From: Chimonanthus salicifolius | Lineage: Eukaryota > Streptophyta > Magnoliopsida > Laurales > Calycanthaceae | Length of the DNA stretch: 64,000 nucleotides | Direction of reading: 5' to 3' | Assembly (NCBI GenBank): GCA_013350335.1 | Contig: CM023538.1 | Span: 50,419,195-50,483,194 of the forward strand | Part shown: in pieces, positions 34,449 through 46,291 of the stretch | How positions within the stretch are numbered: position 1 is the first letter of the stretch | Layout: every line of letters starts with the position of its first letter | Notes under the pieces: generated by a model | The model's input: the letters and a program-made list of their open reading frames with translations, nothing else | The model's database searches: none | Told to the model about the DNA's origin: nothing | Program-made: the position numbers and the translations under genes

Positions 34449-35321
34449 TTGACTTCATCTAGTGATCCAAAGTTAAATAATTTTGGTCGAGATGCTAGTA
34501 TACAGAGTTTAGTAGCCAGTTTGGGTTGGGAGGATGCAATGGTGACTGAAATAGATTTACCTCGGGTGGTGTGCCAATTTCCTAATGTATTTCCGGACAA
34601 ATTGACTAAATTACTACCACACCGAGAAGTCGAGTTTGTCGTAGACCTACTCCCTGGCACTTCACCTATTTCAATTGCGCCATATAGAATGGCACCAGCG
34701 GAACTCAGGGAATTAAAGGCCCAACTACAGGAACTGTAGGAAGTTGGGTTCATAAGTCCAAGTACATCTCCTTGGACCGCGTCAGCCTTATTTGTAAAGA
34801 AAAAGGATGGATCACTGAGAATGTGCATCGATTATAGACAGTTGAACAAAGTCACAGTGAAGAACAAATACCCATTGCCGAGGATTGACGATCTATTTGA
34901 TCAGCTGAGAGGGTCCCGTTGCTTTTCCAAAATTATCCTTCGGTCAAGATATCATCAGCTAAGAGTTAAAGAAAGTGATATCCTAAAGATAACCTTTCAC
35001 ACACATTTTGGACATTTCGAGTTTGTCGTGATGCCATTTGGGGTAACAAATGCTCCTACCACATTCATGAACCTCATGACCACAGTCTTCATACCATACC
35101 TTGACTGGTTTGTTGAAGTGTTCATTGATGATATATTGGTGTATTCAGCCACAGAGGAGGAGCATGAGCAACATCTGAGGCTTGTCTTTCAGGCGTTGCG
35201 TTAGTACAAATTGTATGCAAAATTGAGCGAATGTGAATTTGGTTTGTCAAACGTGCAATTCCTTGGACATGTGGTATCTGGCAATGGTTGTAGATCCTGC
35301 CAAGGTTGAAGCGGTAATGAA
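34449..35321 (+). pseudogene. pol: Reverse transcriptase of gypsy element 2
   Basis: The N-terminal part (34449-34739) has FPNVFPDKL and PYRMAPAEL and ends at an in-frame TAG. RT continues in frame after that stop: [11 protein letters not shown], then 34821-35204 with [30 protein letters not shown] and FIDDILVYS (Asp 103/104). The first catalytic Asp is missing: the usual KIDL motif reads KIIL (Ile 39). A second stop follows at 35204, then FLGHVVSG near 35260. The enzyme is therefore inactive by both stop codons and an active-site change. Confidence 0.9.
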
Positions 35322-36125
35322 TTGGGAAAGACCGAAAATGTTTTTGAGATCCACAGTTTTCTGGGCTTGGCAGGGTCTTACAAACGTTTTATTAAAGATT
35401 TTGCTAAGTTGGCAATACCAATGACAAGATTAACTAGAAAAGGAGTGAAGTTTGAATGGGATGAAGCATGTGAGAAAGGTTTTCTTGACTTGAGAGTAGA
35501 CCAACATCCTCTCCAATACTCATCATTCCAGAGTGAGGTCAGAGTTACACGGTGTATTGTGATGCATCTCAAGTGGACTCGGCTTTGTTTTAATGTAGAT
35601 TGGTAGAGTGGTTGCCTACGGGTGTAGACAGTTAAAGGTGCATGAACAAAACTATCCGACTCATGATCTCGAGTTAGCAGCAGCGGTGTTTGCATTAAAA
35701 ACCTGGAGGCACTATCTATTTGGGGAACGATTTGAAGTATTTTTAGTCCACCAAAGTCTCAAATATATTTTTACTCAGAAAGATTTAAATTTGAGATAGA
35801 GGAGGTGGGTGGAATATTTGTGCGATTATGACTTCAAAATTCTATATCATCCCAGAAAGGCAAATGTAGTAACTGATGCCCTGAGTAGAAAATCTCAAGG
35901 CGAGATTGCTAGTTTGACTGTCCAGGAAAGACAACTACTGGAGTCCGAATCTGGTTATAATCCACAGTTGGTTGGAGACAGTGGTATTGTGTGGAACTCT
36001 TGTATAGTGTCTCAGCCATATTTTGTGGACAGAGTATTGAGAACTCAACAGAATGACCGAGAAGCAGTCAGGTTGAGAAATCAGATAGCCAGTGGTAATG
36101 GTCAAGATGGTTGGACAGTACAATA
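35322..36125 (+). pseudogene. pol: RNase H of gypsy element 2
   Basis: This is pieced over three frames. 35322-35606 starts with FLGLAGSYKRFIKDF, then shifts frame within the first RNase H strand, so the CDAS motif is not readable. 35608-35799 has [22 protein letters not shown] and [10 protein letters not shown], then VHQSLKYIF where SDHKSL is expected; the usual Asp is replaced by Val. 35809-36126 has YHPRKANVVTDALSRK with the last catalytic Asp. Stops at 35604 and 35797 separate the frames. Confidence 0.87.
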
Positions 36126-37424
36126 AGATGGAGCTTTGCTTTTTCATGGCAGGTTGTTTGTACCGAAGACTGAGCAGTGTAGAAAGGAAGTACTGCACCA
36201 CTTCCATCACTCCAAATTCGCAGTGCTTCCTGGTGGCACAAAAATGTACTGAGATTTTCTCCTACAGTTCTGGTGGAGTGGGATGAAGCATGAGGTGGCA
36301 GAATTTGTAACCACATGTCTCACATGTCAGCAGGTTATGTTTGAACATAAAAAACCCTACGGCTTGTTGAAACCTCTTGAAAATACCCGAATGGAAATGG
36401 GAACACATCACTATGGACTTTGTGACTGGCTTTCGGAGGTCACCAAAATGTCATGATTCAGTTTGGGTGATCGTGGACAGACTGACTAAATCTGATCCTT
36501 TCTTGGCCATGAAGAAGACCGACTCCCTAGAGTCATAGAGTAAATTGTACATCAATAATACTGTTCGTTTACATGGAGTACCAGTATCAATTGTTTTCGA
36601 CCGTGATTCGAGATTTGTGCGGTGGTTTTGGCAGAGTTTATAGAAAAAATTTGGTACTCAACTTTATCTTAGTACCACCTTCGACCCACAGACAAATGGG
36701 CAGTCGGAACGAACTATCCAAATCTTACAGGACATGCTTTGTGCTAGTGTGCTAGACTCAAAGGGAAGTTGGGAGTGCCACTTGCCCTTAGTGGAATTTG
36801 TCTACAATAATAGTTATCAATCTAGTGTATTCAGATGGCTCCTTATGAAGCCTTACATTGTAGACCGTGTCGTTCTCCATTGTGCTCGACAGAGGTTGGA
36901 GCGAAAGTTCTACTTGGTCAAGATATTGTCAGAGAGACTACTAAGAAAATGGAATTGATTGGGCAACATTTATTGACTACCCAGATCAGATAGAAGAGCT
37001 ATGTAGACCGTCGACGTAGACCATTGGAGTTCGCTACAGGTGACCATGTTTTTCTCCGAGTTTCACCACGACATGGCATGCGAAGATTTGAATGTATGGG
37101 CAAGCTATTGACTCGTTATGTTGGACCTTTTGAGATCTTAGAACATATCGAGAAGGCCGTTAGAATTCACAATGTCTTCCATGTCTCAATGCTGCAGACA
37201 TATGAGCCAGATCCGTCACATGTGCTAAGCTGGGTAGATGTGGACATTGGTGACAATGTTACCTATGATGAGAGCCAGTCCGAATATTGGACTCAAGAGA
37301 GCAAATCCTGCTTGGTAAGACATCCCATTGGTGAAGGTGTAGTGGCAACGTCATGGAGTAGAAGAAGCTACTTAGGTACGTGATGCGAATATACGAGATG
37401 AATACCCTGATCTGTTCACTCCAA
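36126..37424 (+). pseudogene. pol: Integrase of gypsy element 2, heavily decayed
   Basis: The zinc-binding remnant is at about 36200-36335 (GMKHEVAEFV, CLTCQQV). The core (36390-36960) is spread over many frames and full of stops, though WKWEH- and MAPYEAL-like pieces can be read. The C-terminal frame 37024-37383 is better kept: DHVFLRVSPRHGMRRF, RYVGPFEIL, then a deletion before VHNVFHVSMLQTYEPDPSHVL. Reading on in another frame, the last residues resemble the chromodomain-like tail (RDEYPDLF at about 37395-37418). The element is cut at about 37424, where the truncated LTR begins. Confidence 0.8.
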
Positions 37425-39988
37425 GAAACCAACTCCTCATCTCTCTCCCACTCCTTACTCCCTCATCTTCTCATTTCCACAACTGTTCCAACAAATCCCT
37501 CTCCTCACATGTCACTCCTCCGTGATTTCTCACCCAAATCATCTCCAACGGTCGCACCACTATCCCAAATCTCTCGAACGCTCCCTCCATCTTCACCATG
37601 TCTACTTCAAACGGTAACCCCATCCCCGATTTCTTTCCATTTTCTTTGCATAATCTTATTTCCCCATTCTCCTCTGGTTTGATACATCTTCCCAACTATC
37701 AACATCTTCTCCCTTCTCTATACTCCCTCCCTGAGAGATCGGAAGAAATCAAACTGAACCTGCAACTCGACCTTTCCTTTCGTAATTGGATTTACTAACA
37801 TTCTGCCCTATCATCTCCATGACGCTGCTCTACTGTCATGTACAACTCGAACAGTCCTCCATTGCTGTTTCGACTCTCTCCAACACTTGAACTAAGAAGA
37901 GTCCCCGTTTGGACAGTTGGATGGTAAGTGCCCTCCCCAGTTCATTCTAGTTCATTTATAGTTGTTATTTTCCTCTAGCAGAAGCCAAAAACCAAAATGG
38001 GACTGTCCCTACTCATTCGACTAAGTGTGCAATGATTTCCTTCTTTGGATAATACGAATCCTTAATTTAACCATTTTAATATTGACCCATCCTTTTGCAT
38101 TTGAAGGATTTCATTAATCAAGAAATCCCTGTTCGCTGTGGATTAGCTAAGCTCATTAGCTTTTATACTCTTCTGTCTTTGATTTTACCTTTAGAAATTG
38201 ATAGTAATATGATGCATGTTACCATTCTTCCCTGACAATTGATTTCTCTGTTTAACTAAGTAAATCCCTCAACCTCTTACTTATGACCCTTATTATTATT
38301 CCAACAGTCCACCTGAGAAAAAAAGAAGCACCCATATGCACATTTATCTTCTCTCTATTCAATTCCTACCTTGGTTGTTCAGTGACAGTAGACATGACCA
38401 AAATTGTCTCAAACATGTCATTCATTTATCAACCATCCTCTTTTCATGTTTAGGTTATTAAACCTCATTATTGTTACATTTACTGTTTCCTGATTCTTTT
38501 GAAATCTTAAATTTTGGGGGCCATGAGAATTAAGATCTTAAAATAAAGATGAATTTGATTTATGTGTTAGATATCCCTTCGACCAAAGTGGATTGACTTT
38601 ACCCAACAACTATTTTGAAAGACACACCTTAGAGGTGAGGATCTCAACACACAATAGATTATATGTAAATTAAATGCGTGGCAAATTTCTTATTAGATAC
38701 TTTAATGAAATTCTTGTTGTACTAAAATAGAATTATATGATATGACATGAGATGGGTGATAGATGAAATTATATGGTACAATTTGATAATTATGAAGCAT
38801 GCAAGGTTATATGTTTGATGGATTACATGTCTTATTCTATTATGCCAAATGTAATAGATAGTCATGATGGAGTTGTAGGTCATGCTATGATGAAAATTAA
38901 TGTAAGTCATGATTATATATCTAACTGACTTGCTTGAGATAAATTATGAAGATTTACATAATGTGAAAAATGTGGTAGTGAGGATCAATGAATGTCCATG
39001 TGATATCTTTATCATGTTGCATGAGTCATGTTAGTGGGAATGCATGTGTTGTGTGGATGTGAGCATGGGCATGAGCATGAGTATGGATATTAACATGATG
39101 GTGTTGGTACACGTGTGACATGTGTGCCACCTCGTGACCGTAGTGGTGTTGACATACTGGGACGTATGTATCGCTCTGTGAGTATATTAGGTGCGAATGT
39201 GTTGGCATGCGTGGGGCACATGTTTCTCACAAATGACACACATGGGACATGTGAGTAGTGAGATATCATACGTGGGTTGTATGTGTTGACACATGTGGGA
39301 CGTGTGAGATGCATTGAGTAGTTTGCATATGGATTGCTTGGTGATTGTGAGTCACATGGAGTTTATTATCCTTTATTGTGAAATATTGGTTATCTTGAAT
39401 TTTTTTAATGATTGTATATTGATAAATATAATGTTAAGAAGTCTCTTATATTATTATTCCCTCACTGGGCTAGTGTAGCTCACTTCCTTACCAAATTTCT
39501 GGGAATGCAGTCGAAGCGGTGTTTGAGGAACCTTAAGAAGAAGCTTCAATTATGGAGAATTAAAATTAGAGTCTCCTTTGCTTATTTTGTTCATTAGGCA
39601 ATTTGAGAATTTGACTTATATTATCGATAATATTTGAGAATTATGGGTTGTAATTAGTTATTTAGATGTAATGTTTGACTCCAAAAGGTTTGAGTAGAGT
39701 ACTTGATAATTTTGATGTCATTTTTGAGGAAATATTATTGCTATGGTATGACAGGTGATGAGAAGATTGAAATGTAGGGGAAATAAAATTCCCCAAATAT
39801 CCAACTTTTAGGGGAGATGTTGTCGGAATTTCGAGAAAATTCTAGGCATTATTGAAACTTAGGAATTTAGTTCTTCCTTGTTGTGTGTGGTTGTAAAATT
39901 TGAATTTTAAATGAGTATCCAATGCTTTTATCACGTGGCGGATTGTGACGTGTTGGTGTCTTGGTTCATCGCGGGGCGGGGCGCTACA
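37425..39988 (+). repeat. Right LTR of gypsy element 2, 5'-truncated
   Basis: This is colinear with 25790-27652 and 31822-32591. The first about 275 bp of the LTR and the polypurine tract are missing, so a deletion joined pol directly to the LTR interior. It ends GCGCTACA. It carries its own six or so GGG-loop hairpins (39109-39310). Because it lacks the solo LTR, it shows the original uninterrupted hairpin text. Confidence 0.9.
39109..39312 (+). repeat. Hairpin array with GGG-like loop, right LTR
   Basis: This is the counterpart of 27473-27652 plus 31822-31890. Examples are ACACATGGGACATGT near 39236 and ACATGTGGGACGTGT near 39292. Confidence 0.75.
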
Positions 39989-40138
39989 ATATCTCTAGTA
40001 TATAAGTAGATATTTCCCTTCCTTTTAGCAGAAGGTCTTTTGTGAGCAAAATTTCGGGTTACCTTTCCAAAGCAAAGCAGTGTGGGCCCGTGTGTGCCTA
40101 AAACAAACAATATTGTGTTGGCAGGAGAGGTTGTTACA
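39989..40138 (+). repeat. TRIM LTR 6, right part
   Basis: It continues 25433-25514 after the duplicated ATATC and ends GTTGTTACA at 40138. A primer-site-like sequence TGGTGTCAGATCAC follows at 40141-40154. Rejoined LTR length is about 227 bp, like its neighbours. Confidence 0.82.
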
Positions 40139-40216
40139 AATGGTGTCAGATCACGGTTCAACTCTCTGACCTATGGTAGAGCCAATGATGACTCTGGTCT
40201 TAATGGGGGTGGATAT

Positions 40217-40490
40217 TGTAATATCCTTGTTTGTGAAGAACATAATGTGTAGAATGGCGCTAGGAAGGGCACTAGGAAGTCCCACATTTCCTAGAGCATG
40301 AGGACTTCTCTCGTATATAAGTAGATACCTCCCTTCCTTCTAGCACATAGCATTTTGGGAGCAAACTTCAGGTTGACTTTCCAAAGTAAAGACGTGAGGG
40401 CCCAAAGCAAGCAATATTGTGCTGGTGATGGGGGATGGATTGTAATATCCCAAAGTTGACTACATTGTGCTAGTGGGACGAGTTGTTACA
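40217..40490 (+). repeat. TRIM LTRs 7 and 8 (degraded end of array)
   Basis: TGTAATATCC starts at 40217 after a GGGGGTGGAT purine run and recurs at 40441. The first LTR loses its end near 40425, and the second is only about 50 bp (40441-40490, ending GTTGTTACA). USE-like GTCCCACATTT at 40279-40289 precedes TATATAA (40314) by 24 bp. Confidence 0.7.
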
Positions 40491-40539
40491 TGTATAGGAT
40501 AAAAAATCTAGGTGTTGTGACGAGCAATGGATCCTACTT

Positions 40540-42303
40540 TGTTAGTGCCCTGGCTTTGCCGAGTCCCTATGTTTGTCAATTCCATGACTCAGGAAGAAGG
40601 ACTTGATAGAAGCTTAAAGACTCAAGGTGATCAGAGTGAAGATCATGCTCCACTGGATTAAAGCTCATCCTTATGACAATCACAAAACATGTATTTGGCC
40701 ATAGATGACTTTAGGTGGTACCCACACCTTAGAGAGGACCATCCCTAAGGTTAATTGCATATGTTGGTAATGGACATAATAAGCCTAGAGAGGAAGTTTG
40801 ACGGTGAAATGGAAGCGAACTTGGAAATATGAATTAAGTTCATTGTCAGCTCGACTAGTCATTCTCACCAACCCCTCGGTGGAGAAAAGATCGACCCATC
40901 GTGGTCAAAGACTGGTCAGCAAGATTGACAATGGTTCTAAAACCTAGAACTCATGTAGACTCTCGAGAAAATAGACATTTCAGTAATTGAAGACCGATCG
41001 AGAGTACCAGGACCGACCCCTCGGTAAAAGGCGAAAGGTCATTCTGGGCAGGACAAGTTTCGGTACATGAAACTCTGTCTAGATGGTGTTGTCCTAAATC
41101 AAGACCCTCGTATGAACCGACCTCTCGATGCCATTAACTGTCTACCGATCCCCGACACAGACATGTCGGCCGGGTATAAATTATGCCATTGGGGGTGCAT
41201 TTAATGTGCAACGGTCGGGTGGTTGAACGATTATATTTTTAGTCACCGACACCTTGGTGCGCCCTACCTGTCGGTACATGACAGTTTCTGAAACATGTTG
41301 CCTTCTCTATAAATACCAATCATTATGCATTCGTTTCACATCCTTTTGGTAAATCCGTTGGACCTTCATCATTATCAGTGAGCTTACACAAGGGCCAATA
41401 AAGGATCACTCTCTCTCTGCCTACACATGGGAAATCTAATACAACCAATCATATTGATTGAGTTTGTGAGAGAGAGGGGGGAAAGTATAATTAAATAGGA
41501 AAGATGTTGGTTGAACCAATTTCCTAGTCACCCTGAGATTGTGATTGCTCAATGATGGCTATAAGGCAGAACGTCAGGATTAACTTGGGCACACATTGGG
41601 TGGATCTTTGAGAAGCACACATCAACGAGATAGAGCTACAAAAGCAAGTTGTTCTTGATTTTAATTTTATTTAAAACCTTTATCCTGTGAAAGTAGATTA
41701 AGGAGGCTTGGCTTCGAAACCACTATAAAAAACCTAGAGCGTTGTATTTGGCACATGTGGTGGGTGGAATTCTCAGCCAAATTAATAGATGGAATTCCTA
41801 TTCTACATGTGGTGTGTGAAATTCTCAGCCAAATGAGTGAGGTAGAGTTCCTACACTAAATGCGAGGGTGTAAGTCCCCACTTAGTGGATTTGGAGATAT
41901 CTCAAGGTTGAGCTAGTCCTAGCAGTGGATATAGGTTGGCTAACCGAACCACTATAAATTTAGTGTTATGGTGTTTGCTCATTGTGTGTTTATGTTTTAG
42001 TATTTAAGCACTCTTCTCAAACACATCACTTTGCATTTGATTATCTTTATTTATACATTGTGCAAAAGCATTAATAATCAAGCAATATGTAAAGGATTAT
42101 AAACTTAGTGTGATCATTTAAGTAATTAAAAACAATTTATCGTACTAAACAAATCTATTGATTAATATTATCATTCCGTTGCACTTAAACTTTAAACAAT
42201 CAATAATTTTGTGAACATATGGAAACTGAGATTGACCGATTCACCCCTACCACCCCCCCGCCGAAGGTCAATCTTGTTCTAGAACCCAAAGGGAGAACTC
42301 TCA
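40540..42303 (+). repeat. Left LTR of the non-autonomous element
   Basis: This 1.76-kb LTR has palindromic 'ctcggt' and 'accga' blocks at 40860-41280 and a region with repeated 'ggtggaattc' (41760-41850). TATA-like 'ctataaata' lies at 41310. The right border is set by the primer site. Confidence 0.82.
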
Positions 42304-42305
42304 AT

Positions 42306-42318
42306 TAGTATCAGAGCC
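42306..42318 (+). other. Primer binding site, tRNA-iMet type
   Basis: TAGTATCAGAGCC differs by one base from the iMet primer site TGGTATCAGAGCC. Confidence 0.75.
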
Positions 42319-42369
42319 TCTTGCTCTTCATAACGAATTTGACCATCCAAGTTGATCCGTGGTAGAACA

Positions 42370-42975
42370 ATGGCTATGAGGGAAAGCCATGATATTTCTA
42401 AACCTCCATTTGTGATAAAAAAAAATGGAATGAAATACTTCTATTGTTCTCATCCATAAATATGTTTGGAAATAGGTGAACAAAAAGTGGTCTAAGCCTA
42501 TGGAAGAAGTATTTGATTAACCCTCAAACTTCCGTGACCACTCAGCCCAAAGACCAAATAGCTTGCAAATAGCTTAGAAATAATAGTGATGAAATGACTA
42601 TGCACTTTAATCAAACACTAGTAGCATTCATCAGTGTTGTTTCATAATTTCTTTTTAAGATCTATAAAAAGATGTGAAACAACGAAAGAGGCTAAAAAAA
42701 TTCACGAAGAATTGCTTCTTCTAGCCCAATGGATGGCATCACTTACCATGACAAATGTGTATAGGTGATTGCCTGAGTTCATCCATTGAAAAAGTCCAAG
42801 TTGAATCCTCTAGAGAAGAAAATGATGAGTTAAAGGAACTTTCTAAGGATAGCAACCTCCAAGTATCCTATAAGGCCATGTACCAAGAGAGTTTAAAATA
42901 GGCTAAGGACCTTCAAACTGCAACTTTTAAGATTGCCTAACTCTCTAATCAACTTCAAAATGGCAAATGAACTTG
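42370..42975 (+). pseudogene. gag: Decayed Gag-like remnant
   Basis: From the ATG at 42370 the frame reads MAMRESHDISKPPF, like the start of Copia Gag proteins of the SIRE type. Stops appear within 25 codons. Later pieces in mixed frames (TKEAKKIHEELL; SREENDELKELSKDSN; a 'KTWVPK'-like piece near 43030) suggest the helical C-terminal part. Nothing continuous can be translated. It lies about 50 bp after the primer site, where gag belongs. Confidence 0.5.
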
Positions 42976-43237
42976 AAATATGTCTTGAAGTTTATAATTT
43001 GAATTTGGGATCAGATTTGATGTTGTCTCAAGACATGGGTGCCCAAAGTGACAATCCTTTCATGTTGGGATAACCTCAAGGTACAAAATATGGTGTTTTG
43101 ATTCACAAAGTTAAGTGGGAAGGCATCCAAGATCAAAACCAGATTTCAAAGAAGGTCATCATTGTGTTGTGGATTTAGATTCCAAGTCCCACAATGTTTG
43201 TTCAAATGTGTGGAGCGAAAGTACCCTTTACACGGGT

Positions 43238-43795
43238 GCTAGAACAACATCATTAACCCCAGAGGGTAGGGGGGTGAATAGGTCAATCCCATTTTTAATG
43301 GTGTTTACAATTTATTGATTTAAAGTGCAGCGGAATGTTTATCAAGAGATTTGTTTAGTGTGATAATTTCATTTAAGCGATCACACTAAGATTATGATCC
43401 TTTACATAAACTTTGATTATCAATGCTTATGCGTAATGTGTATAATGAGATAATCAATATGCAAAGTGATGTGTATTAAGAAGAATGCTTAAATACTAAA
43501 TACAAACACACATAGATCAAACACCACAAAACCAATTTTAAAGTGGTTCGGTTAGCCAACCTACATCCACTGTTAGGAATCGTTCAACCTTAAGCTATCC
43601 CCAAAATCCACTAAGTTGGGACTTACACCCTCACAATTAGAGTAGGAATTCCACCTCACTCAATTAGCTGGGAATTTCACCCATCATTATCGAATAGGAA
43701 TTCCACCTATCCATTTGACTGGGAGTTCCACCCACCTCTGTACCGGAGACACCACTCCAGAATTTTTTATAGTGGTTCCAGGGTACCTCCCCTTA
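43238..43795 (-). repeat. Inverted fragment of the element's own LTR
   Basis: This reads as the reverse complement of roughly 41715-42290. 'ggaattccacc' blocks mirror the 'ggtggaattcc' blocks of the LTR, and 'cactaagattatgatcc' mirrors the LTR end. It is more diverged than the two flanking LTRs are from each other, so it probably comes from a related copy rather than a recent internal rearrangement. Confidence 0.75.
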
Positions 43796-46291
43796 ATCCA
43801 CTTCGGAACAAAGGTATACATACACAACGTCATTTCATTCCAAGTCCATAAAATTGTGAATCTCTTGTGGAATGAAACCTGCTTCATGCCTTTAAATGGA
43901 ATTTTCAACTTGGTATGACTTACCAAAGGTGTTGATCAAAATGATCAAATATGTTTATCTGTAATCCATTTATGTACCAGCTCTTTCCAAGGAATGAACC
44001 TCATTGGAGTATGTTTGAAAGAATGGTAAAAGTGTTTATCATGTTTTGAGTAATAATATGATAACAGGCATGAGAGCTGTGTGGGTATTGTCATACTTCA
44101 TTTCCATATGCATGATTAATGTATTCTAAATGTGAAATGAATGTATGGTTTGTGTGCTTAGTGTCTCATTCCAATATCCGTTATTTTACACACTATGTGG
44201 AATGAGTTATGTTCATAGACACATTGTCTTTGTTAAAACCTAGAGATGCCATATCTCATGACATCACACACTTGGGCAATATGTTTGAATTGGTAAATTA
44301 AATGTGCCCAAGGTACATGGATTAGATTGGATCAAGGAAAAGAGATCCGTAATCGATGTTTTGTGCCTACCTTCAGAAGGATGTGTGAATCTTCTAATGG
44401 CACAAAACCTGTTTGAATGTATGTATCTATACTAGCATTGAAAGGTGTATAAGCAAACTTGATGGACTATGAACATCGCAAGCACACACACACACCCACC
44501 CCCAGTCATCCTTTAATTTGAAACCCCGGTTGAAGGATAGACAAGTCGGAGGAACAGACATGTCGGTATTGTTGGAAATCAGAACACTGACTAAAAAGGG
44601 GGAAAAATCAAAAGAAGAGATAGGTCGATACTTATCAACATGTCAACACAGACTAGTAGTTGGTCACGACCTATCGGTGAGACAGAAAGATTAAGTTAAG
44701 AGGTCTCTTCTGCGAAACCGACAAATCATTTCCCTTTACCTCCCACCGGTTGATTGGACATCTTGGAGGGATATCTAGTCGGAAAACCATAGGGTTTTTT
44801 CTTCTCTCTCTCCTAGAAGCTAGTGTATTACGGATTTTGAGAATCTTCGTGTTCGGATAAGCTTTAGTCATCTCATTTTTGTTTCCGATCACTGTCTGAG
44901 GAGCTCTTCCCAAGCAATCATGCCTAGAAGGATGGCAGCCCAGTCACGCCTTCAAACCTCTAAAAAATGAGGAGAACCGAGTCAGTGGCCCAAAAGAACC
45001 AAAAAATCAGCCTTTCGATGATGCCCCCTTCAAAACCATATGTATTGCACATTTTGATTATCAATGATATGATATGGTTTGGTATGGATTGATGTGTGTA
45101 TTGCTTTATTTGAATGCCTTTTATCTCTTGTCTATCGTTCACATGCTTTTTGTTAAATAGACTAATATGAAGGTTTGAATGAGTTGGTTTTGTATTGGTA
45201 TGTTAGGGAGATAGGGATCGGGCTGTGATGTTGTACACATCCTTGGAGTTTGAGGGAGCATAAAATATATGTTGTTTAGCACCTGTCACTGGTCATGACA
45301 GTGTAGGGAGGAAGGATGGTGCAATCTTGAAAGAAATCTTGGAGAAAAATAAACTTAGAGGCAGCTAACTTTATGGGGGAGCTAAGTCGAAGAAGATAAA
45401 AAAGATAGCTTTGAGAATTGGGGAGAAGACTCCAAAAAGGGGAGCTAAGTAAGTTAGCTTGACCCCATTGGGAGAACACCTTTAAGACAACACAACTCTT
45501 AAAGGGGAAGAAATAAAAAACAGTAATCTAGTGGCAATTTGCATTGTACTGTGGGGGAGATCAATGCTTGAATGCATGAGAAACATGCATTGATCAATGG
45601 AAAGATTAAATGAGTTGGAAGTGAACTCACGCAAGCACTAAATGCAAGAAGCATGAGGGAATGATTGAAATCCAATTCCTTCAAAATGAAAGGAAAATCA
45701 ATGCTTGCCTACTAAACTTTTCTCAATTGTATGACAAAATGGGGGAGAAATTAGTAGAAGGTATATGACATCAAAACAAATTATGGGGAATAATTGATGA
45801 AGCCCAAGTGCTTGGGCCTCCAGAAAGAGAGAGTCATAAAGGGGAGGACTATGAAGAAGCCAATAGATATAGGGGAATGTCTATGCTTGGAGTTTGGGAG
45901 ATCAAACTAAAGAAGATTGGGGGAGACAATCTTCTCAACACTATTAGCTTGGATAAGCTTAATCTATGGGTAGTGTAGGTTTATAGGAAATCATTGGTGT
46001 ATAGGGGAGTATGAATATTAATCTTGTTTAGTCCATGGATACATATTTATATTTTGGACTAACCCCTCTAATGATTTTTCTAATGTTGCTTGGTTATGTG
46101 ATTGAACAGCAAAACATGATTTGAAGCAAGCTGAATAAGAATATGCGAAGATCATGGTCTTGTTGTTTCCATTTGAATATATACATGTAATCTGTGTAAT
46201 ATTTTTTTGTATTCGAATGTGATATAATAAGGGTGGGATTGTAATTGGGTTAACTTCTAGGTTTTGACATGAAATTGACAAAGGGGGAAAC
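43796..46291 (+). other. Internal non-coding region of the non-autonomous element
   Basis: About 2.5 kb contain no domain I can recognise. A short frame from an ATG at 44921 (MPRRMAAQSRLQTSKK) stops at once. A leader-like pyrimidine stretch precedes it (44795-44815). Repeated purine runs with 'gggggaga' occur from 45370 to 46280. The segment 46279-46291 is the polypurine tract next to the right LTR. Confidence 0.55.

Larger units (their letters stand above)
25515..39988 (+). mobile_element. Ty3/gypsy element 2 with nested solo LTR
   Basis: A plus-strand chromovirus-like element starts TGTAATGACCCG (25515) and ends GCGCTACA (39988). The target duplication is ATTTC/ATATC, and the flanking TRIM LTR joins correctly when the element is removed. 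The left LTR is 25515-32591 but includes a later solo LTR (27653-31816); without it the LTR is about 2.9 kb. Gag and pol lie between 32852 and 37424. The right LTR has lost about its first 275 bp together with the polypurine tract, so the element cannot replicate. Pol is heavily damaged. Domain motifs and tail resemble the Tekay/Del group, though it clearly differs in sequence from the element at 420-8803. Confidence 0.92.

Noticed and set aside
23739..40495. Target duplication around the whole TRIM array
   Set aside because: CACAT on the left does not match TGTAT on the right, so no common insertion can be shown.
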